Below, piece after piece: positions 32,412-42,945 of a stretch of 64,000 nucleotides of DNA (position 1 is its first letter; every line of letters starts with the position of its first letter). The position numbers and the translations under genes are program-made. This DNA is from Riptortus pedestris (Eukaryota; Arthropoda; Insecta; Hemiptera; Alydidae), in the NCBI GenBank assembly GCA_019009955.1, contig CM032230.1, positions 22,063,001-22,127,000 of the forward strand, read 5' to 3'. The notes under the pieces are model-generated. The model did no database searches and was not told the DNA's origin. It saw only the letters and a program-made list of their open reading frames with translations.

Positions 32412-33000
32412 AGCAAAAGTTCCATGAGTAGGGATTTATTGAAGACTGAACGCAACACATTACGAATAACTCTTAACGGAAGATATCCGAGCCGAAGGGT
32501 GGGGTTTTAGAGGATGGATTTCGAAAAATCTTTTTTCTGTAATCATTGAATAATGGTAACATTACTAAACTGAAATGAGTGAAGAAAGTGAAACATTTTG
32601 CAATAGAGTGAAGAAAGTGATTTGCCTTCTTAATTAGTAATAAGTATAAATTAAAAAATAATTTGAAGTTGGAAATTAAATGCTTTTAAACAAATGCTTT
32701 GCGTTTCTTAACATTGTATGAATTTATTTCAACAAAATAAATTGAAATGTGAATGAATTATTGGTGGAAATAATCAATATATTTTAAAATTTAAAAATAA
32801 TAATAATTACCTTCCTTGTTTATAACCTGCACTACTTCACAATCATCACTAGTTGTTTTATAACTATGCTTACAACCTTTCACAACCATGCTTATAACCT
32901 ACCAACAACATACCATAATCTTCACAACATCCTAATTTTGTTCATATTCTGGTTAGATCTGATCATGAATTACTCGATTACAGAAAAAATTTAATATTAC
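32412..33000. other. Mostly unassigned stretch
   Basis: A degenerate core end at about 32495-32530 (GGGTGGGGTTTTAGAGGATG). The rest is AT-rich, with no gene. Confidence 0.25.
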
Positions 33001-33092
33001 ACTCGTGACGAAAGTAGAATTTACAACTCTCGTGGGTAAACGTTTCACACGAGTTGTAAAATGATCTACTTTCGTCACTTGTATAATAAATA
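32995..33092. repeat. Small foldback element or hairpin
   Basis: GTGACGAAAGTAGA (33005-33018) pairs perfectly with TCTACTTTCGTCAC (33065-33078), and inside it TTACAACTC pairs with GAGTTGTAA. Outer sequence (ATTACACTC / CTTGTATAAT) extends the pairing imperfectly. It may be a very short MITE; no clear target duplication. Confidence 0.5.
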
Positions 33093-33132
33093 ACTATATC
33101 TCCAATATTATGATCCAGATCGAAATATTCTA

Positions 33133-33358
33133 TATTTATTTATTTATTAACGTCCACTTTTTGCAACTTAGGCTAATCGGGACGGGTTATCTACAGGTTA
33201 CCACCCTTTTCTAGCCAGGGTGGGATTTTAGGACGTTATTTAATGAATTTCGTCACTAAATAATTTCCTTTGCCCAGGCGAGAATAGAACTCGCCACTCT
33301 AGGTTTACCATGTGAGATAAAGGTCAACGCTTTAACTCGCATGGCTAACCTGAGCCCC
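33133..33358 (-). mobile_element. tRNA-derived SINE, full-length reference copy
   Basis: On the minus strand it reads GGGGCTCAGGTTAGCCATGC (tRNA-like box A region TAGCCATGCGAGTTAAAGCG) and a box B-like GGCGAGTTCTATTCTCGCC. The body has TTATTTAGTGACGAAATTC, then a hairpin CCACCCTGGCTAGAAAAGGG, GATAACCCGTCCCGATTAGC, and a tail GTGGACGTTAATAAATAAAT. A better box B, GGTTCGATTCC, is kept at 34554-34564. A polymerase III-type head, unique body and A/T-rich repeat tail define a tRNA-derived SINE. At least nine copies or parts lie in this window. Confidence 0.8.
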
Positions 33359-33364
33359 AAAACA

Positions 33365-33475
33365 AAAATTTTATAGAACCAAACTTATTGCAAATCTAAT
33401 GTTCCATAATTGTTATTTGCATGTTTTTTCCCCACTATGAACATTATCAACGGAGATATTCGTATTCTCAGTTAA
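33365..33475 (-). repeat. H-family core fragment
   Basis: TTTATAGAACCAAACTTATT, then ATCAACGGAGATATTCGTAT in minus orientation. Confidence 0.65.
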
Positions 33476-33663
33476 AGCACGAGTATATTAATGCAAAAAG
33501 TTTCATCATTTTTCAGCTTACTTATATTTTCATTAGTAATGTTAATATTGCATTAGTTTTTATTGTGTCAAAGCCTACTTAATAGCAGAAATTAGGCGCT
33601 TTTAATTGTACCAATGGTAATACTGTAAAGTATGAATAAATTAAAAATCATTTTCTATTAGAT

Positions 33664-34232
33664 ATCCTTTAACGGAAATCAGCTATTGAGGTCGTACTAC
33701 TCATGACGCGATTTTCGAACAATTTCTTTAAATGTCCATCGACCCTACCCAGGAAATACGAAAATGAGGTACGTTCAAAACTATATATATATATATATAT
33801 ATATTTGTCTGTAGTATTATTAATATTAGTGGTCACGATTTTTGTTCGATCGTTACCAAAATGGGTATTTAATCGTTTTTATGTAAAAAGAAAGATCAAG
33901 TTCGTTAAAGGCTTTATTCCGAGCGGTGGGAGAGGGGGATTTCGAACTGTCGGATCGAAAAATTGTATAGAACCACTCATATTGCAAATGTAATACTCGG
34001 TAAAAGTCGTTATGTGCGTTTTTACTTGAATATTGACCGAGATATTTAGATTTTATAGTTATAGGCCTTCCGTAAACCCACAGTCCTACTCATGCCATTT
34101 AAAAAAAAAAAAAAAAAATTTGAGGCCTAAAAACCTAACAGTTCACATTGAATATTTACTTTTTGAGATAAATGATATTACGTGGCGCAGGTATGAAATC
34201 TGCTTAGTTAACGCAGCCCCTGCGTGACGGAC
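33664..34232 (-). repeat. H-family copy, block B, full length
   Basis: Left end TTTAACGGAAATCAGCTATT, tail, short (TA)n at about 33783-33804, core, a short B segment with a poly-A/T run near 34100, and head CCCCTGCGTGACGGAC. Much of block B is deleted. Confidence 0.88.
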
Positions 34233-34237
34233 TTTAT

Positions 34238-34765
34238 CTGGCCTACACGTAACAACGGAGATATTTCGATTTCCCAAATCCACCTTTGCCCGGCCCACTG
34301 ATAATGAACTCGATCTTTACGTTCACATAAAACGTATAAATACCGAGTATGATAACAATCGAACATAAATTGATACGCCAAGAAAGTTTTAACACACAAA
34401 TAAATAAAAATATATGTTTGTGTGTGTGTGGTATATATAATTTATCGTTTTTAAAATACCTCATTTCCTGTGTAGGATCCAATATACATCTGAAGAAATA
34501 TGACGAAAATAGGGGCGTTGGTCTTAATCTCTCGTGGTAGACCTAGAGTGGCTGGTTCGATTCCCGCCCTGGGCAATAGAAATTTATTTGGTTATGGACT
34601 CACTAAATGGATCCCTTAGTTCCACACTGGTTAGAAAAAGGGTGGTAACCTGTAGATAACCCGTCTCAATTAAGCAGTAGTTGCATAAAGCGGGAGTTAA
34701 TAAATAAAAGAAAATTCGAAAATGGCATCTGGAGTACAATCTCAATAGATGAAGGAAATCTGCTA
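34238..34765 (+). repeat. H-family core and tail, split by a SINE
   Basis: Core (ACAACGGAGATATTTCGATT), a nearly vanished TA tract (ATATATGTTTGTGTGTGTGT) and a tail to GACGAAAAT (34509). The SINE follows, then the tail resumes GAAAATTCGAAAATGGCATC and ends AGGAAATCTGCT (about 34765). Confidence 0.8.
34511..34709 (+). mobile_element. SINE inserted in an H-family tail, with target duplication
   Basis: Begins GGGGCGTTGGTC after a small 5-prime deletion, keeps a perfect box B GGTTCGATTCC (34554-34564), the hairpin region (GAAAAAGGGTGGTAACC), GATAACCCGTCTC and tail GAGTTAATAAATAAAA. GAAAAT occurs immediately left and right of it, a likely short target-site duplication within the interrupted tail. 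Confidence 0.8.
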
Positions 34766-34769
34766 GTAA

Positions 34770-35675
34770 CATCATATTTTTGTTATGTCGAGACAGCCGT
34801 AATTCATATGAGATACCCAGCAGGTATAAGAGCTTTAAAATAACCCATTACAGATTGTTTTCTTCCCGTCTGAGAGAGGTATTCACAAATGAAAAAATAA
34901 TCAGCAATAACAAAAAGTTAAGAAATCTTAAAAGGATCCACTTTGATAAGGTCGAAAGATGTGTCGGGAGGAAAAACAACATAATTAGCCGGAGAAAATG
35001 TCTCCAATAATAGCTCTAATGTATCCCCTTTGAAGTGGAAATGGCAAAGATTCGTCTGTTTTGAAGACTATCCAATATAGAAGCGTTATCAACCAGTAAC
35101 TACACACCAAGAATAACAAATCTAAAAATAAAATAACGGTACTTCTAATCACCCATAGATTCTCTTCGTTTTAAATTAGCACGCCCATACCTATTATTCT
35201 CTCTTACTGCTATATTTAAATAGTACTGAACTTAAAACCCTATTTTAACTGACGTATCTCAATGAATGTGAAGGCAAAGAATAAAATAATTCCTGTGACA
35301 TCACAAATTTGACATTATATAAAAATTTGAATAATAGGAGGCTTTTTTAAACACAGCTTTAAATTCAAGCTGAAAATAAGTTACTAAGTATTACTTAGTG
35401 ATTGTTAAAAATGAAAATCGAATACTAACAGTTTAAATAACTCCCTTATTAGTATTTAATTAAGGAAAGAAAAAAGACAGGCAAACAGTTATTAGGCATT
35501 GAAAGTTTAAAATACACGAATTATGTTATTCTTTACAGTCTTAAAAAAAATGGAAATTATGATTGTTCTTATGATAATTCTTGTCAAAGAAAATATTCGC
35601 TAGCAAATTTCCCATAAAGGAAATTAATTATCGATACTAAACTGACGACGATATTTTCAGTCAACTATTTAATAT
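34770..35675. other. Unassigned stretch
   Basis: A 76-codon frame at 34780-35010 has no recognised motif. Otherwise AT-rich unique-looking sequence. Confidence 0.2.
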
Positions 35676-36446
35676 ATCTGTCACTGTATAACCCCGAAGT
35701 GTGGTAAATGCCAGGACTTACCGGTAAATCCTAGGATTTACCAAGAGCACTGGTTAAAGTCCGAAATTTAGATGAAATTCCAGCTTTTACCGCTTGGCAG
35801 TAGGTCAATCCCCGGATTTACCATCTAGCTTGGCAAATGCCCGAAAAACATTAAATAAATGTGAGATTTCGTACTTTTACCAATGCTGTTTGGTAAATGA
35901 GCGGATTTCCCAAGGCTCATTGGTAAATGTCCAGTGAAGAGGAGTGGGGACAGGGATACTCCCCCCTACCTCATTTTTATGTCTCCTGATGAAGTGCCCG
36001 ACGAAGAGATAAGCCTTCGCACCACAGTTCGTCAACAGTGATTGGTTGGTGGCCAGGGTTTCAAAAATAAACTGTTTAAAAAAATGTTCAAAAAAGAAAT
36101 GTTTCTCCAAGTTAGCTAATATGAAGTGCAATTCAAAGTACCACAATTCTCGCCCATGCTATATATAACAAATAATAATAAAACTTATTCTAACATTTTC
36201 ATTTCAAATAACCTTTATTCCAAATTTTACCAACAGACGCTAGGAAATGTTAGGAATTACCAAAATCTGTTGGTAGAAGTCCGAAAGACGCATCCTGATT
36301 GAGATAATTCTAGCTTTTACCGAGCCTCTTGGGAAATCCTAAGATATACTGTCTAAAGTCCGATTTGAAGCCAAAATCGGACATTTACCAACGCTTCTGG
36401 TAAATCCTAAGATTTACCACACTCCGGGGTTTTACAGTAACATATC
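35675..36446. mobile_element. 764-bp TIR element built from GGTAAAT motifs
   Basis: The element spans 35679-36442 between TATC at 35675-35678 and 36443-36446. The left end reads TGTCACTGTATAACCCCGAA; the right end on the minus strand reads TGTTACTGTAAAACCCCGGA. Both continue GTGTGGTAAAT. The arms (35679-about 35935 and about 36200-36442) are packed with GGTAAAT/ATTTACC in both orientations, including TCCTAGGATTTACC palindromes. The middle is unlike either arm. No transposase is encoded, so this is a non-autonomous DNA transposon or foldback element. The superfamily is undetermined. Confidence 0.7.
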
Positions 36447-36565
36447 CACCGAAACTATTTATGAATGTTGAAAACTGCTTCAAAATTAGGCTATTTGTTT
36501 AATGTTTTTCATTCAAAATTTGGAACTATCTGTCGGTAGATGAAATATAATAAATATTATTAAGA

Positions 36566-36757
36566 TTTATTAACTCCCACTTTTCGCAACTATGGCTAAT
36601 TTACTGGTTGCCACCCTTTTCTGACCAATGTGGGTTTAAGGATTTTAATTAATGAGTTCGTCATTAAATAAATATTACCAATTAGGGAATCTAACTCTCC
36701 ACACTGTGTGAGACTAAGGCCAACGCTTGGGAACTCACTTGGCTCACCTGAATCCTA
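36566..36757 (-). mobile_element. SINE copy, diverged
   Basis: TTTATTAACTCCCACTTTTC, CCACCCTTTTCTGACCAATG, CTAACTCTCCACACTGTGTG, GGCTCACCTGAATCC. The GATAACCCGTCCC segment is deleted. Confidence 0.75.
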
Positions 36758-36759
36758 AA

Positions 36760-37205
36760 TTAAATATTAAGAAAGGCGAAGCGAAAATCCTCGAAATGGA
36801 GTAGCTATTTAGTGAGGAAAAATTATATCATGGATCCCAAACGTAGTTGAAGCTGCATAGGGTAGGGTACAACACATATCTAGGGGGTAGGAGGAAAATA
36901 TTTTCACTCAATTAACATTCAAGGAAAGAGACAAGACTTATTTTCCTAATGAAATATTATAATTATTGAATTTCCCTTTTATATTAAATATATACGTTTC
37001 AAGCCTTATTATTAAGCTAATATTTTCTATTTGTTGACCATTCCTATTTTTGTCCGTTACATTTTTATTGCGTAGTCAATTATACATTACCACTTTTTTG
37101 TTTCTACATCTATATTATTCCCCTAAAAAGAAATGGTTCCATTAGTATTTTAGTATATATTTGTTTAGGTTTTTTGGGTGATAGTTTTCTGTTATTTATG
37201 TCGTA
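36760..37205. other. Unassigned stretch
   Basis: No recognised gene or repeat. Confidence 0.2.
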
Positions 37206-37850
37206 AATCAGAGGAAATCAGCTATTGAGGTCGAAGTCATGACGAAATTTTCGAAATATTTCTTCAAATATCCATCCTTCCTAGGAGATGACGAAAATGA
37301 GGTCCGTTCAAAACTGTATATGTATGCCTGTATATATATTTGTATGTTGCCGCTCTAGCAGTCGCAATTATTTTTTGATCGTTACCTAACTCGATTTTTA
37401 GTCGTTTTATGTAAAAAGAAATATTTAAGTTCGTTAACGGGTGAAATCGGACCATGGGAAGGAAGGGGGGTTTAAAGGGGGGATTTTGAAAATTCGAAAT
37501 ATATCCGTTACTATAAGTCGAATCCAAAAAGCGTATAGAATATATCATATAAATTAAATGTACTATCTTTATCTTGAATATTAACCAAGATAGTTGCATA
37601 TTTCAGTTTTCAGAGTTCAACAAACCCCTACGTGTGTCTATACTCATGTCACACAAAAACACTGTTTTATAATAAACCACTTCATTTCAACCTTATATAC
37701 GAAATATTTTTTTAAGAGACCTTTATTATAAGAGATAAATGCAGATATGTACTATTGCCCCTCCCCCCCATCACCATCGTAAGTTCTTAGACTACTAAAA
37801 TGTGAGTGATTGGGATACAAAATATCGTAATTCATTATAAATTTCGGTAC

Positions 37851-38419
37851 TAAAGGTTTTTTTTTAGAGGTATAGAACTTTAAATTGCAATAAAACAACG
37901 ATGGATTATTCGATTGACAAGATTTTTTTTTTTTATTCGAAAGATAATCTTGTGGCATTACATTTTAAATATTATACATATACGGCGCAACATGTCACAC
38001 AGCTCATGCCACAATCGATTTATTGAAAGACACGTTTGGTGACCGCCTAATTTCACGTTTTGGACCTGTGAATTGGCCTCCAAGATCTTGTGATTTAACA
38101 CCGCTAGACTACTTTCTGTGGGGCTATGTAAAGTCATTGGTCTATGCGGATAAGCCACAAACGCTTGACCATTTGGAAGACAACATTCGCCGTGTTATTG
38201 CCGATATACGGCCACGAATGTTGGAAAAAGTCATCGAAAATTGGACTTCCAGATTGGACTACATCCGAGCCAGCCGTGGCGGTCATATGCCAGAAATCAT
38301 ATTTAAAATGGAATGCCACAAGATTATCATTCGAATAAAAAAAAATTCTTGTCAATCGAATAATCCATCGTTGTTTTATTGGAATTTAAAGTTCTATACC
38401 TCTAAAAAAACACCATTTA
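37851..38419 (+). mobile_element. Deleted Tc1/mariner-superfamily element with ~115-bp TIRs
   Basis: TA at 37851-37852 and 38418-38419. Inverted repeats run from 37853 (AAAGGTTTTTTTTTAGAGGT) to about 37971 and from 38417 back to about 38305, with shared inner phrases AACAACGATGGATTATTCGA and AAGATAATCTTGTGGCATT complement. Only the last third of the transposase lies between. It landed inside block C of an H copy. Confidence 0.85.
37987..38340 (+). pseudogene. Tc1/mariner-superfamily transposase, C-terminal third
   Basis: Reads ATCHTAHATIDLLKDTFGDR, GPVNWPPRSCDLTPLDYFLW, then KPQTLDHLEDNIRRVIADI and ASRGGHMPEIIFK. WPPRSCDLTPLDYF holds the third catalytic Asp of the DDE domain. The second Asp should lie just upstream of ATCHTAHA, at the deletion edge. 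The frame is open from the break onwards, so the copy is 5-prime deleted rather than heavily mutated. It runs through the right TIR, and the frame seen extends to a stop near 38433. Confidence 0.85.
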
Positions 38420-38569
38420 CATATAGTAAATAGTTACAATGAATTAATGTGTTATATTTAGATGTATTTCAGTAATTGTTTTTCTTTCCAGTGGAGTTAA
38501 GTGTTACCAGTATGCAGATATATCTGTAGCAAAACCACGAGGGAAATCTTAGTTTACGCGGCACCAGCA

Positions 38570-39305
38570 TACATTTCAGATTCTGTTTTGTGTGTGCATC
38601 TAACTAGGGAGAATTTTACACATGCTCTTAGTCACCGGCTAGTTTGATTATTTGAGTTATTATAGTGTGCTAACGATTTTGAAAAATACTTGTTAATTTC
38701 AAAGTACGTTTTAGTTACTGTGCTCGTACAGTATGCCTTTTGTCCTTCCAGACTCATTGTCTACTTGGAGTTTAGTATAACCAACTGCGTTGTATCCTGT
38801 TAAATTTGCTTAAAACCCTTGAACAAATGCTCAACATAATCTCTTTATTTAGACGACAATTTAAACTCGGAGTACAACTTAAGTCCATTGTTATTTCTGG
38901 AAGTTTTTCCTCGCTGTAAATGTGTTTTTGTTTAGTAACTTTTCTTCCTCCGCCAGCAGTCCCTTTTAAGGGGAAACTTGAAAACGGAAGGATAAATTTG
39001 ATGAATGCCGGTTTGAAGCTAATTGGATTGTTTCAAAACTTGATGACTTGCTGCCCAGAGACTTTTAATTAGGCTAAGAGAATTTTATCTTGCTTAATTG
39101 ACTCATTCAAATTGTTTAGCTCCGCCATGGTGTATCCGTCCCTTGCAGGAGGTACGAAACGGCTGTTTCTATTTTCTGATGCCTATTTATTGAGCAACTG
39201 AAAACAGGTTTGGGAAACAATTATCCAGTAGCGGAAAGTCAATAATGTCATCAGTTCTCATGATTGGATGAAGCATTTCTCCCCTCGAATAGATTCCTCC
39301 TCCAT
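38570..39305. other. Unassigned stretch
   Basis: No recognised gene or repeat. Confidence 0.2.
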
Positions 39306-39308
39306 TAA

Positions 39309-40060
39309 TACGCAGGGGCTGCGTAAACTAAGCAGATTTCCTTCGCGATGTTTAACAATAGATAAACCTGCATACAATAACAACGTCAATATTAAGTGAA
39401 TAAATATAAACAATAATAAGAAACCTCCAGACGGGAAGCAACAACAGCAAGAACAAATAGGTGTGCCAACTGCTCACTGGAAAGAAAAATAATTACGGAA
39501 ATATATCAGAATATAACATATTAATAATATTGAAAACTATTTACTATAGCACTGTAATTTATAATGGATTACAACAATCTTTATCTCAATCAATCAAATT
39601 TTAGTAGTCTAAATCTAAGTTAAAAAAGGGTGGGGTCATGAGAAAATAATTGCATTTATCTCGTATAATAAAGGTCTCTTGAAAACAATTTTTGGTATTT
39701 AAGCTTCAATTAATGTGGTTTATTACATAACAGTATTGGCCATGTAAGATGAGTAAATGTGGGGATTTGCTGAAATTTCCTAGATATTTCGAATTTTCGA
39801 AAATCCCACTGGTCCGCCGATATCAGTCATTAAAGAACTTGATCTGTATTTTTACATAAAACGTTTAAATATCGAGTTTGGTAACGACCAAACAAAAATT
39901 GCGACCGCTAGAGCGTTAACAGACAAATATATAATTTTGAACGGACCTCATTTTCGTCATCTCCTGGGTAGGATCGATGGACATTTGAAGAAATTTTTCA
40001 GCAACAGATAAATATATATGTAAGTCTGTCTGTCTCTCCCCCCACTCTCTCTCTTCCCGA

Positions 40061-40112
<52 letters not shown>

Positions 40113-40200
40113 GGTAGGATGGATGTGCGTTGATAGAAACTTTTAGAAAATTGCGTAGAGTACAACCACAACAGCTAATGTTCATTAAGGAAAATCTGCT
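39309..40200 (+). repeat. H-family copy, block C, with a GA microsatellite in its tail
   Basis: Head ACGCAGGGGCTGCGTAAACT, block C, core and only CAAATATATAATTTTGAACG where the TA tract normally lies. The tail is interrupted at AGAAATTTTTCAGCAACAGA by a TCTG/CTCT-rich segment and (GA)n at about 40060-40109. A second, diverged tail ends AAGGAAAATCTGCT. Confidence 0.85.
40060..40109. repeat. (GA)n microsatellite
   Basis: GAGAGAGA with one GATA break, preceded by a CTCTCTCT run at about 40045-40055, so the two can pair. It is the only large non-TA/CA microsatellite seen. Confidence 0.95.
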
Positions 40201-41130
40201 AAGGAGGGAGAGGAATGAAACGTCCCTCGCGTTTAATCACAGAAAATAGAAAAATCTAAATTAAAATTAGCCCTACAGACGAAAAAAGTCCAGCATTTTG
40301 CGAGTTAGAACAATTGAATCATTGAACCGTGAATATACCTGTTCAAAGGCAAGAAAGAATAAATAAAACAGACGAGCTATTCCAAAGAGGAATGAATAAG
40401 CAGAGGAAATAATACTTTTAGAGAATACAAAAATAAAGGAATATATGCATCTCCATTCTAGTTGGTTGGGTGGAACAGTTTTATTTTTAGGTTGACCTCG
40501 CAACTATTTCAGCACACTTCCGCCGAAGGAGCTCACACTCAGCTTGTCTTCATAAAACAATTCATGCAACTCCCGTCGAGTAGTATGCATTAAATAATTT
40601 GGGCCATAGAAATATTTCTCAATAACGCATCCTTTGTCCCTGGACGTAAAATAACTTCATAATTACATATCAAAATACTGCCAATGCGGTTATTATTAGT
40701 ATAAGAGAGTTCTAATAAGAATAATAAGATAAAGAAAATGTTTCAAAACTTAATTCAACTGCCATTCCATAGTAATTAGAGAACTCGGATGTTCATTTAT
40801 GTTAAATACGATCCAAAACAATTCATTTACATTTTAAAATCGAACCGTTAATGACAGCTTATCAAAAAAGATGGAATATTGAAATGTATTCATCGACGTT
40901 TAAGTGACTAAGCATCACATTCTCGAAACACGTCAGGGATCTGTGAAAATAAAATGTTAATAAAATCGCATATTTTAATGACGTTTTTGCGTAATATGTC
41001 GCAAGCAAAATATATTATTATTTTATACACATATATATTGCGATTAACAAGTTTTTTGTTTGATCATTGAACGTTTTTAAACACAGCTAAAATATGCAGT
41101 TACCAAGTTTCATTTCAAGAAAAATCCAAA
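40201..41130. other. Unassigned stretch before the 75-bp array
   Basis: No gene recognised. Short satellite-like phrases (AAACACAGCTAAAATATGCA) appear from about 41075. Confidence 0.25.
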
Positions 41131-41134
41131 ATAA

Positions 41135-41930
41135 GATCAGTGAAGTTTTTTAACCATAGCTAAAATAAGCACATTCTTCAGCTTTCAGTAAAACAATAAT
41201 CCAAAATAAGATCTGTGAAGTTTTTTAACCATAGCTAAAATAAGCACATTCTTCAGCTTTCAGTAAAACAATAATCCAAAATAAGATCGGTGAAGTTTTT
41301 TAACCATAGCTAAAATAAGCACATTCTTCAGCTTTCAGTAAAACAATAATCCAAAATTGGATCGGTGAAGTTTTTTAACCATAGCTAAAATAAGCACATT
41401 CTTCAGCTTTCAGTAAAACAATAATCCAAAATTGGATCGGTGAAGTTTTTTAACCATACTAAAATAAGCACATTCTTCAGCTTTCAGTAAAACAATAATC
41501 CAAAATTGCCTCGGTGAAGTTTTTTAACCATAGCTAAAATAAGCACATTCTTCAGCTTTCAGTAAAACAATAATCCAAAATTGGATCGGTGAAGTTTTTT
41601 AACCATAGCTAAAATAAGCACATTCTTCAGCTTTCAGTAAAACAATAATCCAAAATTGGATCGGTGAAGTTTTTTAACCATAGCTAAAATAAGCACATTC
41701 TTCAGCTTTCAGTAAAACAATAATCCAAAATAAGATCGGTGAAGTTTTTTAACCATAGCTAAAATAAGCACATTCTTCAGCTTTCAGTAAAACAATAATC
41801 CAAAATTGGATCGGTGAAGTTTTTTAACCATAGCTAAAAATAAGTACATTCTTCAGCTTTCAGTAAAACAATAATCCAAAATTGGATCGGTGAAGTTTTT
41901 TAACTATATCTAAAATGTACTCTACAGTTT
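41135..41930 (+). repeat. 75-bp satellite, 11 units (left array)
   Basis: Unit starts (GATCGGTGAAG) fall at 41135, 41210, 41285, 41360, 41435, 41509, 41584, 41659, 41734, 41809 and 41885. The period is 75 with single-base slips. Units are nearly identical apart from AAATAAG or AAATTGG before GATCGG, and the last is incomplete. The same satellite lies inverted at 43850-44908. Confidence 0.95.
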
Positions 41931-41949
41931 TTCTAAGATTTTTTTCGTA

Positions 41950-42074
41950 ACTCAGGTAATAAGTCAGCTTAGCGACTTCGATTCCCGCCTCGGCAAAGGA
42001 ATTTATTTATTTAGTGACGGAATTCATTAAATAAAATACTTAGTCTCACCCTGAGATGAGTAGAAAGGTAGCGG
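41950..42074 (+). mobile_element. SINE fragment at the edge of the satellite
   Basis: CTCAGGTAATAAGTCAGCTT, box B-like GACTTCGATTCCCGCCTCGG, TTTAGTGACGGAATTCATTA, CTCACCCTGAGATGAGTAGA. The 3-prime end is missing. Confidence 0.7.
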
Positions 42075-42119
42075 TGGAGGGAGGTACTGAAGCAAGAAAG
42101 TACAATACGAATAGCTCAC
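42075..42119 (+). repeat. H-family subtype D, left of the second piggyBac
   Basis: GTACTGAAGCAAGAAAGTAC and CGAATAGCTCACT match the segment just before CTTAAGTTACGA at 16700-16735. The sequence resumes at 43288. Confidence 0.6.
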
Positions 42120-42301
42120 TTAACACGTTAGATGCTGTGTATACCCCAGGGGGCATGCACCGCTCCCAACGTGTGTGCGGTTTCAGATTTAGAACATCAT
42201 TGCCTCAGTACGGCGGATATTTTTATGAATAATAATGATTCAGATGACTAAAGGTTGATTGATTTGTGTAATATGATAATGGAATTACGTATTTTTGTAT
42301 A

Positions 42302-42376
42302 CATGCCTCCGGGGGCATGTGCCGCACTGAATACAGCACTGCTTTTATCCAGTGCTGTACATGCCCCCGGAGGCAG
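42302..42376. repeat. Long imperfect hairpin inside the piggyBac derivative
   Basis: GCCTCCGGGGGCATG pairs with CATGCCCCCGGAGGC, and inside it TACAGCACTG pairs with CAGTGCTGTA around CTTTTATC. A 12-base segment, TGCCGCACTGAA, bulges on the left arm only. Confidence 0.85.
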
Positions 42377-42578
42377 GCACCCCCTCCACGACGACTTGAG
42401 TGATCAGATGGCTTCGTACCATACGCCAGAACGAAATATATAAAATGGTATCGCAAGGTAATGTTTGGGGTGCTGTTTAGCACAAGTGTGGTCAATTCTT
42501 GAATAATAAATAATTTACGGTCCTCCAATAAATTGGGAATTAAGCGAGCCTTAGCTGTAATTTTAATTACTTACAGTA

Positions 42579-42797
42579 GTGTTAAAGACATACCTTTACC
42601 TACATCAATTAACCCCCGAAGAAGGCATCATACATTTATTAAACCGGATGGGGCTGGAAGGAAAAAAAAGAAGCGCTTCCATTAGGTGCTATAATAAATT
42701 ACGAAAATGCATGCCCAGCAAGGAGGCCACGAAAAAAGTTCGCCGTGTTATTAGTTTTTGTGACACATGCACCAATAATCCAGGGTTTTGTTTGTAA
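42579..42797 (+). pseudogene. piggyBac transposase C-terminal remnant
   Basis: Includes YNKLRKCMPSKEATKKVRRV and FCDTCTNNPGFCL. The K.RKCMPSKEA basic stretch followed by C-x2-C...PgfC is the C-terminal cysteine-rich finger of a piggyBac lineage, different from the LCLKCDVALHV type at 19400. The catalytic domain is absent. The frame opens without a convincing start. Confidence 0.6.
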
Positions 42798-42874
42798 TGT
42801 TTCAACAGACATAATAATTAGACTTCTTATTATGTTATTCAAGAAAAATTCACGATCAAAGAATTTAAACTATA

Positions 42875-42880
42875 TATATG

Positions 42881-42931
<51 letters not shown>

Positions 42932-42945
42932 ATATATATATATTT
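42875..42945. repeat. (TA)n(GT)n(TA)n microsatellite
   Basis: Lies inside the piggyBac derivative, between its coding remnant and right end, without H-family sequence beside it. Confidence 0.9.

Larger units (their letters stand above)
37211..38568 (-). repeat. H-family copy, block C, split by a mariner insertion
   Basis: Tail GAGGAAATCAGCTATTGAGG, a very short TA tract, core, B-like segment and the first part of block C to 37850. The mariner follows, then the rest of block C (38418-38530, TTTCAGTAATTGTTTTTCTT) and head GGGAAATCTTAGTTTACGCG. Comparison with 27840-27930 shows continuity across the insertion. Confidence 0.85.

Noticed and set aside
34554..34564. A genuine tRNA gene
   Set aside because: Box B is perfect but acceptor and anticodon arms do not form. 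The sequence belongs to a SINE with a known body and tail.
41135..41930. CRISPR-like array
   Set aside because: The 75-bp units are contiguous and homogeneous, with no repeat-spacer alternation, and the context is eukaryotic.
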